Below are positions 1 to 6,359 of a stretch of DNA of 6,809 bases, in pieces. Made by a program: the position numbers and the translations under genes. The stretch covers positions 1 through 6,809 of the forward strand of contig RFXC01000217.1 of the NCBI GenBank assembly GCA_009921765.1. The letters run 5' to 3'. Source of the stretch: Betaproteobacteria bacterium (GTDB taxonomy: Bacteria > Pseudomonadota > Gammaproteobacteria > Burkholderiales > Burkholderiaceae). Positions within the stretch are counted from its first letter, which is position 1, and every line of letters starts with the position of its first letter. The notes below the pieces were generated by a model that was not told the origin of the DNA, ran no database searches, and saw nothing but the letters and a program-made list of their open reading frames with translations.

Positions 1-2
1 GG

Positions 3-458
3 GTGCTGTCCGCCGACCTGGAGCCGCCGCGTACGCCGCGGCTCGAGGACGCCGTCATGAAAGGCGTGCCGCTGCAGTTTGTGGTGGAGATCGAATTGCT
101 GCGGCCGCGCTGGTACTGGTGGGATCAGCGCGTGGCCCAGGCAAGCAGCCGTGCTCGACTCACCTATCATGCGCTCGCGCGCGAATTTCGCGTCACACGC
201 GATGAAGGCCTTTCCACCCTTCACGAGTCATTCGAGGCGGCACTGGCCGGGGTGGCACAGGTGCGCAACTGGCGCATCGATCCGGGCGAGGCGCTCGCGC
301 CGGGCGAGTACCTCGTTCAGGCCCGCATCCGGCTCGACGCCACCCAGCTACCCCGGGCGCTTCAGGTCGACGCTCTCACCAACCGAGACTGGAATCCACA
401 GGTCGAATGGACGCGCGCGAATTTCACGCTGCCCCCGACACCGACAAACGCGCGATAG
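3..458 (+). CDS. DUF4390 family protein, 3' part (5' end outside window)
   Basis: This is the C-terminal part of a DUF4390 protein, a family of unknown function found mostly in beta- and gammaproteobacteria and usually encoded just upstream of an NtrY-like kinase. About 151 residues are visible. The frame is open to the left edge, and the GTG at position 3 is not a credible start: full-length members are longer and normally begin with a signal peptide or membrane anchor, which would lie upstream. The recognisable family signature is RPRWYWWDQRVA at visible residues 34-45, followed by a beta-rich segment (LTYHALAREFRV) and a C-terminal block with the pattern QVDALTNRDWNPQVEW. An envelope location is likely from the family, not from what is visible here. 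The gene ends in TAG at 456-458, inside the start of the kinase gene, so the two are probably translationally coupled. Family assignment is from memory of the motif and the gene neighbourhood. Confidence 0.8.
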   Translation: MLSADLEPPRTPRLEDAVMKGVPLQFVVEIELLRPRWYWWDQRVAQASSRARLTYHALAREFRVTRDEGLSTLHESFEAALAGVAQVRNWRIDPGEALAPGEYLVQARIRLDATQLPRALQVDALTNRDWNPQVEWTRANFTLPPTPTNAR

Positions 459-2695
459 GCCGGCTGCTGCGCTTTGCGCTGATCGCATCGGTAGGCTTTG
501 CCGTGGTGCTCCTGGTGCTGCTCGCGGGGGCAAGCGCGAACACTTCGATTTTCGAGCGGCACTATCCCGCCCTTCTGGTCACCACCGCGGTCATGGCGCT
601 GGCGCTGCTGGTGCTGGTGGCGGAGCTCATCCGGCGGCTGATCCAGCGTTACCGGCGGGGGCTGTTCGGCACCCGGCTGATGGCGCGACTCGCGCTGTCC
701 TTCACCGTCATGACGGTGATTCCGGTCTCGCTCATCTACCTGGTCTCAGTGCATTTCATCGGCCGGTCGGTGGAGTCCTGGTTCGCCGTGCCGGTCGAGC
801 GAGCGCTCGACTCCGGCATGAGCCTGGGCCGCGCGACACTGGACGCGCAGCTCTCGGACCTCCTCTACAAGGCCCGCGCGGTGTCCGTGTCTCTCGGCGA
901 TACGCCGCCGTCGGGCTGGTCGGCGCAATTAAACCGACTTCGCGAACAACTCGATCTTCAGGATGCGCTGGTGGTGAGCGGCGGGCGCAACCTGATCGTG
1001 GCGGTGGGGGGGCGGCTGTCGGCGCTGGTGCCCGATCTGCCAACGCCGGCTGCGCTTCGCCAGGCGCGTCTGACTCGTCTTTATTCGACCTTTGAAACCC
1101 GTGAGGTGGCCGGGCAGTCATTCCGGGGTCTGCTGATGCGGGTGATCGTGCCGGTCAACGCCGAGGGGCTGCGCTTCGAAGAAGGGGCGTATCTGCAGCT
1201 GATCCAGGAGGTGCCGGCGCTACTTGCCGAGCATACCGATGCGCTCGAGCAGGGGCGGCGGGACTTCCAGCAGCTCGCGCTCTCGCGCGAGAGTCTGTCG
1301 CGCATCTTCAATGTCACGCTCACGCTGATCTTCATTCTGACGGTGTTCTCGGCGGTGGCGGCCGCGTTCCTGTTGTCGGGGTGGCTTACCGGGCCGCTGT
1401 CGATGCTGGCAGCGGGCACGCGCGCGGTCGCCGAGGGCGATTACCGGCCGGTGAAGGCCTATTCGGGGCGCGATGAGCTGGGGGTGCTCACGCAGTCATT
1501 CAACATGATGACCCGCCAGCTCGAGGATGCGCGCACGCTGGTTGAGCGCAACCAGCGCGAAATCGAGCAGGCGCACGCGCGCCTGGTGAGTGTGCTCGCC
1601 AATCTCACCGCCGGCGTGATGGTGCTCGATGCACACTGGCGGATCACGCTCGCCAACCCCGGCGCCGAGCAGATTCTCGGGCAGCCGTTGGACCAGAGCC
1701 TGGGCATGCCGATTTCAGCGATTGCGCCGCTTGCGCCGTTTTCCGATGAAATCCGCCAGGCCTTCCTCGAACTTCAGGCGAGCGGGCCCGGCAGCTGGCA
1801 GCGGCAATTCGTCCTGCCCTCGCGCGACACGCCACCTTCGGCCGAGCCGGCATCGGCGGCCAGTGCGGGCAAAACGCTCCTTGCGCGCGGCTCGATGCTG
1901 CCGGGCGAGGGCTTCGTGATTGTGTTTGACGATCTTACCGAGGTGATCTCGGCGCAGCGCACCATGGCCTGGGCCGAGGTCGCGCGGCGGCTTGCCCATG
2001 AGATCAAGAATCCGCTCACCCCGATTCAGCTCTCGGCCGAACGCCTGAAGCTGCGGCTCCACGACAAGCTGTCCGGAGTCGACGCGGATCTCCTCAACCG
2101 GAGCTCGCAGACCATCGTGGATCAGGTGGCTGCACTCAAGCATCTGGTCGACGAGTTCCGGGAGTACGCCCGGCTGCCCGCGGCACGGCTTGCGCCGCTT
2201 GATCTCAACCAGTTGATCGACGAGATTGCACCCCTGTTTTCGGCAAGCGGGCGCCTGCACACGCGGCTTGCTCCAGACTGCCCGCCGGTCATGGCCGATG
2301 CCGCGCAGCTGCGCCAGGTGATCCTCAACCTGATCGGCAACGCGATCGAGGCTACCGAACGGGTGCCGGCACCGCGGGTTGAGCTCCTCACGGGCGTGGT
2401 GCGGCTCGCCGATGGCGAGTCGGCGGTGCGCCTGCTGGTGCGCGACAACGGTCCGGGCTTCACGCCGTCGATGCTCGCGCGCGCCTTTGAGCCCTATGTC
2501 ACCAGCAAGCCGCGCGGCACGGGTCTGGGGCTTGCTATTGTTCGCAAGATCGTCGATGAGCACGGCGCGCGCATCGATCTGGGCAACCGGACCGATGAAA
2601 GCGGGACGATTCTGGGTGCCCAGATCGCGTTGCTCTTTACGAAAATCGCAAAAAGCGGGGAAAATCCCTGTCTGTCTGCTGCCACCACCGCCTAG
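407..2695 (+). CDS. ntrY: NtrY-like membrane sensor histidine kinase
   Basis: This 762-residue sensor kinase should autophosphorylate on histidine and pass the phosphate to the regulator encoded next. Predicted membrane segments are at about residues 20-43, 54-76, 94-115 and 301-324. The region between the third and fourth (about 116-300) would be the periplasmic sensory part. A HAMP domain follows at about 325-378, then a coiled segment and a PAS domain at about 388-515, which contains a Ser/Ala/Pro-rich insertion near 471-489. The HisKA domain has the H-box HEIKNPLTPI with phospho-acceptor His531. The HATPase_c domain has the N box LNLIGNAIEA (640-649, Asn645), G1 box DNGPGF (680-685) and G2 box GTGLGLAIV (704-712). 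All catalytic motifs are intact. The H-box wording and four-segment architecture are typical of NtrY rather than soluble NtrB. ATG at 407 is chosen because the first membrane helix begins around residue 20 and no other ATG, GTG or TTG occurs in frame before it. This start gives a 52-nt overlap with the upstream gene and only a weak ribosome site. The ligand is unknown. Confidence 0.9.
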   Translation: MDAREFHAAPDTDKRAIGRLLRFALIASVGFAVVLLVLLAGASANTSIFERHYPALLVTTAVMALALLVLVAELIRRLIQRYRRGLFGTRLMARLALSFTVMTVIPVSLIYLVSVHFIGRSVESWFAVPVERALDSGMSLGRATLDAQLSDLLYKARAVSVSLGDTPPSGWSAQLNRLREQLDLQDALVVSGGRNLIVAVGGRLSALVPDLPTPAALRQARLTRLYSTFETREVAGQSFRGLLMRVIVPVNAEGLRFEEGAYLQLIQEVPALLAEHTDALEQGRRDFQQLALSRESLSRIFNVTLTLIFILTVFSAVAAAFLLSGWLTGPLSMLAAGTRAVAEGDYRPVKAYSGRDELGVLTQSFNMMTRQLEDARTLVERNQREIEQAHARLVSVLANLTAGVMVLDAHWRITLANPGAEQILGQPLDQSLGMPISAIAPLAPFSDEIRQAFLELQASGPGSWQRQFVLPSRDTPPSAEPASAASAGKTLLARGSMLPGEGFVIVFDDLTEVISAQRTMAWAEVARRLAHEIKNPLTPIQLSAERLKLRLHDKLSGVDADLLNRSSQTIVDQVAALKHLVDEFREYARLPAARLAPLDLNQLIDEIAPLFSASGRLHTRLAPDCPPVMADAAQLRQVILNLIGNAIEATERVPAPRVELLTGVVRLADGESAVRLLVRDNGPGFTPSMLARAFEPYVTSKPRGTGLGLAIVRKIVDEHGARIDLGNRTDESGTILGAQIALLFTKIAKSGENPCLSAATTA

Positions 2696-2699
2696 AGAG
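2694..2699 (+). promoter_or_regulatory. Putative ribosome binding site for the response regulator
   Basis: AGAGAG lies 8 nt before the ATG at 2708 and overlaps the kinase stop codon TAG at 2693-2695. It is a partial Shine-Dalgarno match. With the 12-nt gap, it suggests the regulator can be initiated by ribosomes finishing the kinase. Confidence 0.45.
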
Positions 2700-2707
2700 C
2701 TTCACGA

Positions 2708-3478
2708 ATGGCCGAGATCCTCGTGGTCGATGATGAAATCGGCATCCGCGAATTGTTGTCCGAAATCCTGGGTGATGAAGGACACACTGTCCTGCTTGCC
2801 GATAGCGCGCGCGAGGCGCGTGCGGTGCGCGAGCGTCAGCGCGTCGATCTGGTGCTGCTCGACATCTGGATGCCCGATACCGATGGCATCACATTGTTGC
2901 GCGAGTGGGCCTCGGGCGGTCGACTCACCATGCCGGTCATCATGATGTCGGGTCATGCAACCATCGATACCGCAGCCGAGGCCTCGCGGATCGGGGCGAG
3001 CGACTTTCTGGAAAAGCCGATCACGCTGCAAAAGCTGCTGCGCGCGGTGCAAAACGGCCTCACGCGGCCGGCGCAAAAGCCCGCGGGTGTGCCTGCGCCG
3101 GCCGCGGGCACTCCGGCCGCGGCCGCGCCTCGCGACACCGGGCCTGCGAGCGTGATGCCGGCTCCTGCGGCGGGTGCCGTCGAGCCGCCCGCCCCGTTCG
3201 GCGAGCCCGTGGCTGCGCCGGTTGCCGTAACGCCGGCGGTCCCCGATTCGCCTGCGGCGCGGCTGCTGCTTCGTGAACTGCCGCTCGATGCGCCCCTTCG
3301 TGATGCGCGCGATGCGTTTGAGCGCGCCTATTTCGAGCATCACCTGATGCGCGAGCAGGGCAGCATGACCCGGGTCGCCGAGCGCACCGGACTCGAGCGC
3401 ACCCATCTCTATCGCAAGCTCAAGCAGCTTGGCATCGACCTCTCGCGCGGCGTCTGGCGCAAACCTCCGTCCAATTGA
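2708..3478 (+). CDS. NtrX-like response regulator, receiver plus Fis-type HTH, no AAA+ domain
   Basis: This 256-residue response regulator is the presumed phosphorylation target of the preceding kinase. The receiver domain (about 1-118) has the acidic pocket Asp8-Asp9, phospho-acceptor Asp52 in LLDIWMPD, switch Ser81 in MMSGHA and Lys103 in LEKPI, so it looks fully functional. A Pro/Ala-rich linker follows (about 119-183). The C-terminal region (about 190-256) carries a Fis-type helix-turn-helix, with RVAERTGLERTHLYRKLKQL at 222-241, closely resembling the C-terminus of NtrX. Classical NtrX has about 230 further residues forming a sigma-54-interacting AAA+ domain between these parts. Here there is no Walker A and no GAFTGA motif. 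From memory, a similar short form sits next to ntrY in many Burkholderiales and relatives, so this is probably a lineage-specific design and not a fresh deletion. It would then bind DNA without ATP-driven activation of sigma-54 polymerase. The ATG start lies 12 nt after the kinase stop, with an AGAGAG stretch upstream. Regulatory targets are unknown. Confidence 0.88.
   Translation: MAEILVVDDEIGIRELLSEILGDEGHTVLLADSAREARAVRERQRVDLVLLDIWMPDTDGITLLREWASGGRLTMPVIMMSGHATIDTAAEASRIGASDFLEKPITLQKLLRAVQNGLTRPAQKPAGVPAPAAGTPAAAAPRDTGPASVMPAPAAGAVEPPAPFGEPVAAPVAVTPAVPDSPAARLLLRELPLDAPLRDARDAFERAYFEHHLMREQGSMTRVAERTGLERTHLYRKLKQLGIDLSRGVWRKPPSN
3062..3256 (+). other. Low-complexity Pro/Ala-rich linker within the response regulator
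   Basis: These bases encode regulator residues about 119-183, dominated by Ala, Pro, Gly and Val. The stretch links the receiver to the DNA-binding domain at the place where NtrX proteins carry their AAA+ domain. The DNA is very GC-rich, with repeated GCC/GCG/CCG codons and a perfect 12-base palindrome, CGGCCGCGGCCG, at 3114-3125. The likely role is a flexible tether. I see no remnant of ATPase motifs in any frame here. Confidence 0.75.
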
Positions 3479-4896
3479 AGATCATCATTCTCGGTGCCGG
3501 ACGGGTTGGCGGCTCGGTGGCCGAAAGCCTGGTCTCGGAGCGAAACGACATCACGGTGGTCGACACCGACGTGAGGCAACTTGCTGCGCTTCAGGACCGG
3601 CTCGATCTGAGAACGCTGGCCGGCAACGGCACGCATCCGCCGGTGCTCGCCCAGGCCGGTGCCGAAGATGCCGACATGCTGATCGCAACGGCTGCGCGTG
3701 ATGAGACCAATCTGGTGGCCTGCCAGCTCGCAGCACGGCTTTTCAACATTCCCACCCGCATCGCGCGGATCCGCGCGCCGGAGTTTCTCGAGCATCCCGA
3801 GCTCACCGGGGTTGACGGCTTTCAGGTCGACCACCTGATCTGCCCCGAGCAGACCGTGACCGATTATGTGATGAAGCTGATCGAGTTCCCCGAGGCGCTC
3901 CAGGTGCTTGAGTTCGCTGGTGGCCGCGCGAGCCTGATCGCCGTGCGCGCCTACGAGGGGGGGCCGCTGGTCTCGCATCCGATTCGGGACCTGCGCGCCG
4001 CGCACCCCAATATCGACATGCGGATCGTGGCGATCTTTCGCAACGACCGGGCGGTGCCGCCCGAGGGCGACACCTTGATCCAGCCCGGCGACGAGGTGTT
4101 CATTCTCGCCGCTGCGGAGCACATCCGCACCGCCTTGTCCGATCTGCGCCGGATGGATCAGCCGGTTCGTCGCGTCATGATCGCGGGCGGCGGCAATATC
4201 GGGCTGCGCCTTGCGCGAGGCTTGAGCGATCACTATCAGGTCAAGCTGATCGAGGCCGATGCGCGGCGCTGCAGCTATCTCGCCTCGCAGCTTGATTCCG
4301 ATCACGCGCTGGTCCTGAATGGCGACTGCACCGACGAGGATCTGCTTGGCGAGGAGGGCGTCGACGAGATGGACCTGTTCGTTGCGCTTACCTCCGACGA
4401 CGAGAACAACATCATGTCGTGCATGCTCGCCAAGCGCATGGGTGCACGACGTACCATCGCGCTCATCAATCGTCAGGCGTATGCCGACCTGGTGCAGGGC
4501 AACCGGATCGATGTCGCGATCGTGCCCTCGCAGGCCACGATCGGGAGCCTCCTCAAGCATGTGCGCCGCGGTGATGTGGTGGCGGTGCACTCGCTTCGCC
4601 GGGGCGCTGCCGAGGCGCTCGAGGCGATCGCCCACGGCGACCCGAAGTCATCACGGGTGGTGGGCCGGCGAATCGAACAGATCGATCTGCCGCAGGGCGC
4701 CACCATCGGCGCGATCGTGCGGGCGGTGGCGCCCGCAGATCCTCTCGCTCCGGATGATGCTGGAGGTTACGAGGTCATCATGGGGCACCATGACACGGTG
4801 ATCAAGCCCGAAGACCACCTGATCGTCTTCGTGAGCAACAAGCGCCTGTTGCCCCGCGTTGAGAAGCTGTTCCAGGTCGGCGTCGGGTTCTTCTGA
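3475..4896 (+). CDS. trkA: TrkA, cytoplasmic regulatory subunit of the Trk potassium uptake system
   Basis: TrkA is the peripheral cytoplasmic subunit that binds the TrkH channel and gates K+ uptake in response to nucleotides (NAD(H), ATP/ADP in studied homologs). The 473-residue product is close to the E. coli length of about 458 and has the expected duplicated layout of TrkA_N, TrkA_C, TrkA_N, TrkA_C. The first Rossmann motif is GAGRVGGSVA at 7-16, with acidic Asp30 at the end of strand 2. The second is GGGNIGLRLA at 238-247, with Glu260 in the equivalent place. TrkA_C-type segments lie at about 140-220 and 365-455. TTG at 3475 is preferred because it gives the standard N-terminus MKIIILGAG (TTG read as Met). 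It overlaps the regulator's TGA as TTGA, and no good Shine-Dalgarno sequence precedes it, so translation probably depends on coupling to the upstream gene. No truncation or frameshift is visible. trkH follows after a single base, matching the functional partnership. Confidence 0.96.
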   Translation: MKIIILGAGRVGGSVAESLVSERNDITVVDTDVRQLAALQDRLDLRTLAGNGTHPPVLAQAGAEDADMLIATAARDETNLVACQLAARLFNIPTRIARIRAPEFLEHPELTGVDGFQVDHLICPEQTVTDYVMKLIEFPEALQVLEFAGGRASLIAVRAYEGGPLVSHPIRDLRAAHPNIDMRIVAIFRNDRAVPPEGDTLIQPGDEVFILAAAEHIRTALSDLRRMDQPVRRVMIAGGGNIGLRLARGLSDHYQVKLIEADARRCSYLASQLDSDHALVLNGDCTDEDLLGEEGVDEMDLFVALTSDDENNIMSCMLAKRMGARRTIALINRQAYADLVQGNRIDVAIVPSQATIGSLLKHVRRGDVVAVHSLRRGAAEALEAIAHGDPKSSRVVGRRIEQIDLPQGATIGAIVRAVAPADPLAPDDAGGYEVIMGHHDTVIKPEDHLIVFVSNKRLLPRVEKLFQVGVGFF

Positions 4897-4897
4897 C

Positions 4898-6355
4898 GTG
4901 TTGCGACTGCTTGTCGTTGCGCCCGTGCTGGGCAGCCTCCTGATGCTGTTCTCGATCGCTTTTTTGCCGGCGCTTGCCTGGTCGCTCGCCGCCGATGACG
5001 GCATGCATATGGCCTTTGCCGGATCGGCGCTCGGATGTTTTGTCGTGGGCCTGGTCATGTGGTGGACCACCCGTCGCAGCAACCGCGAGGTGCAGCCCCG
5101 TGACGGCGCGCTGCTGGTGGTCTTTGGCTGGTTGCTGGTTGCGTTCGTATCGATGCCGCCCTTGCTGGTGGCCTGCCCGCAGCTTTCGTTTGCCAAGGTG
5201 TTCATGGAAACACTGTCCGGGCTCACCACCACGGGCGCCACGGTGCTCTCGGGGCTGGACGCGCTACCGCAGTCGGTCAACCTCTGGCGTCACACCTTGC
5301 AGTGGTTTGGCGGCATGGGGATCATCGTCATGGTGGTGGCGGTCTTGCCACTTCTTGGCGTGGGCGGGATGCAGCTCTTTCGTGCCGAAACGCCTGGACC
5401 AATGAAAGAGGGCAAGCTCACGCCGAGAATCACGCAGACCGCGAAATTCATGTGGGCGGGGTATGTGCTGCTCACGCTGCTTTGCGGTCTGGCGCTGTGG
5501 GCGGCCGGCATGACCCCGTTTGATGCGGTGTGTCATGCGCTCTCCACGGTCTCGCTGGGTGGCTTTTCGACCCGTGATGCCAGTATCGGTGCGTTCGACT
5601 CGTTGCGTATCGAACTGGTGCTCGCGGTCTTCATGGTGCTGTCGACGATCAACTTCGGCACCCATTTTCTTGCGCTGCGAAGCCGCTCGCCAGCGGTCTA
5701 TCTTCGTGATCTTGAAGCCTCCTCTTCCGTACTCCTCATTTTGGTGAGTGCGGCGGGCATCACCGCGCTTCTCGTCTGGGAACAGGTTTTCGAGAACATG
5801 ACCGATGCGCTCCGGCATGGTGTCTTCAACACGATTTCGGTGGCGACCTCCACCGGCTTCATGACACGCGATTACGCGCAGTGGCCTGTGTTTGCGCCGC
5901 TCTGGATGATTTTCCTTGCCTGCATCGCCTCGTCTGCCGGATCGACCGGCGGCGGCATCAAGATGGTTCGCGCCCTCATCCTCCTCAAACAGGCGGGTCG
6001 GGAGTTGAAGCGGCTGGTCCATCCGCGCGCGGTGTTCCCACTTTCGATCAACGGCAATCCGGTGGATGAGCGCGTGATCTATTCGGTCTTCGGCTTCATG
6101 CTGCTATGGGGCGCCACCCAGCTGATCCTCACCTTTGTGATGGTGCTGACCGGGGTTGATTTTGATTCGGCGCTGTCGGCGGTGGTGGCGTCGGTGAACA
6201 ACCTGGGGCCGGCACTCGGGCGATTCGGCCCAGCGGAGAATTTTTCCTCGCTCACCGATTTTCAAGCGGCGCTGCTCGCGATCGCGATGCTGGCGGGCCG
6301 GCTCGAACTGCTCACCTTCTTTGCGGTGCTCACTCCGGCTTTCTGGAGGCGCTAA
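4898..6355 (+). CDS. trkH: TrkH, membrane channel subunit of the Trk potassium uptake system
   Basis: TrkH is the integral inner-membrane subunit through which K+ enters. It works as a dimer bound to a TrkA ring. GTG at 4898 gives 485 residues, near the E. coli length of 483, and starts directly before the first hydrophobic helix (LRLLVVAPVLG). The frame is open further upstream to a TTG at 4859, but that would add a polar 13-residue tail and overlap trkA by 38 nt. The four pore loops are recognisable: TTTGAT (110-115), VSLGGFST (218-225), ATSTGF (316-321) and NNLGPALG (434-441). Each carries the selectivity-filter glycine. The intramembrane gating loop of the third repeat is visible as SAGSTGGGIKM (346-356). 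The C-terminal MLAGRLELLTFF is also typical. Many hydrophobic helices fill the rest. The TrkH/KtrB family also includes sodium-dependent forms, but the length, the absence of Ktr-type features and the adjacent trkA favour TrkH. The gene lies one base after the trkA stop and has only a weak ribosome site of its own. Confidence 0.95.
   Translation: MLRLLVVAPVLGSLLMLFSIAFLPALAWSLAADDGMHMAFAGSALGCFVVGLVMWWTTRRSNREVQPRDGALLVVFGWLLVAFVSMPPLLVACPQLSFAKVFMETLSGLTTTGATVLSGLDALPQSVNLWRHTLQWFGGMGIIVMVVAVLPLLGVGGMQLFRAETPGPMKEGKLTPRITQTAKFMWAGYVLLTLLCGLALWAAGMTPFDAVCHALSTVSLGGFSTRDASIGAFDSLRIELVLAVFMVLSTINFGTHFLALRSRSPAVYLRDLEASSSVLLILVSAAGITALLVWEQVFENMTDALRHGVFNTISVATSTGFMTRDYAQWPVFAPLWMIFLACIASSAGSTGGGIKMVRALILLKQAGRELKRLVHPRAVFPLSINGNPVDERVIYSVFGFMLLWGATQLILTFVMVLTGVDFDSALSAVVASVNNLGPALGRFGPAENFSSLTDFQAALLAIAMLAGRLELLTFFAVLTPAFWRR
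6345..6349 (+). promoter_or_regulatory. Ribosome binding site GGAGG for the CobW-like gene
   Basis: GGAGG sits inside the last codons of trkH, 10 nt before the GTG at 6360. It is the clearest Shine-Dalgarno sequence in the window. It supports GTG 6360 as a genuine start and the CobW-like frame as a translated gene. Confidence 0.6.
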
Positions 6356-6359
6356 GCGC

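Noticed and set aside
79..1095. A 338-codon plus-strand frame spanning the DUF4390 gene and the start of the kinase gene
   Set aside because: It conflicts with two recognised reading frames and encodes Arg/Ala/Gly-rich low-complexity sequence. It is a shadow frame.
1715..2563. A 282-codon minus-strand frame opposite the kinase catalytic region
   Set aside because: It lies entirely under the conserved HisKA/HATPase region and has a composition typical of antisense shadow frames, with no domain and no sensible start context.
2651..2670. A locally A-rich patch with a small inverted repeat (GGGA, three A, TCCC) near the end of the kinase gene, considered as an internal promoter or terminator
   Set aside because: The stem is only 4 bp, no T-run follows and no paired -35/-10 boxes are evident. 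It lies in coding sequence, and the regulator follows within 12 nt.
3409..4635. A 408-codon open frame on the minus strand opposite the regulator end and trkA
   Set aside because: It is antisense to a clearly conserved trkA. The translation is rich in His, Arg, Asp and Gly with no recognisable domain, as expected for the shadow of a GC-rich gene with strong third-position bias.
4859..4897. A longer TrkH N-terminus starting at TTG 4859
   Set aside because: It adds a polar 13-residue extension absent from TrkH homologs and overlaps trkA by 38 nt. GTG 4898 gives the expected length and an N-terminus leading directly into the first membrane helix.
5264..6022. A 252-codon minus-strand frame opposite trkH
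   Set aside because: It is antisense to the pore-forming part of TrkH. The product is very rich in Arg, His and Glu with no hydrophobic core or motif.
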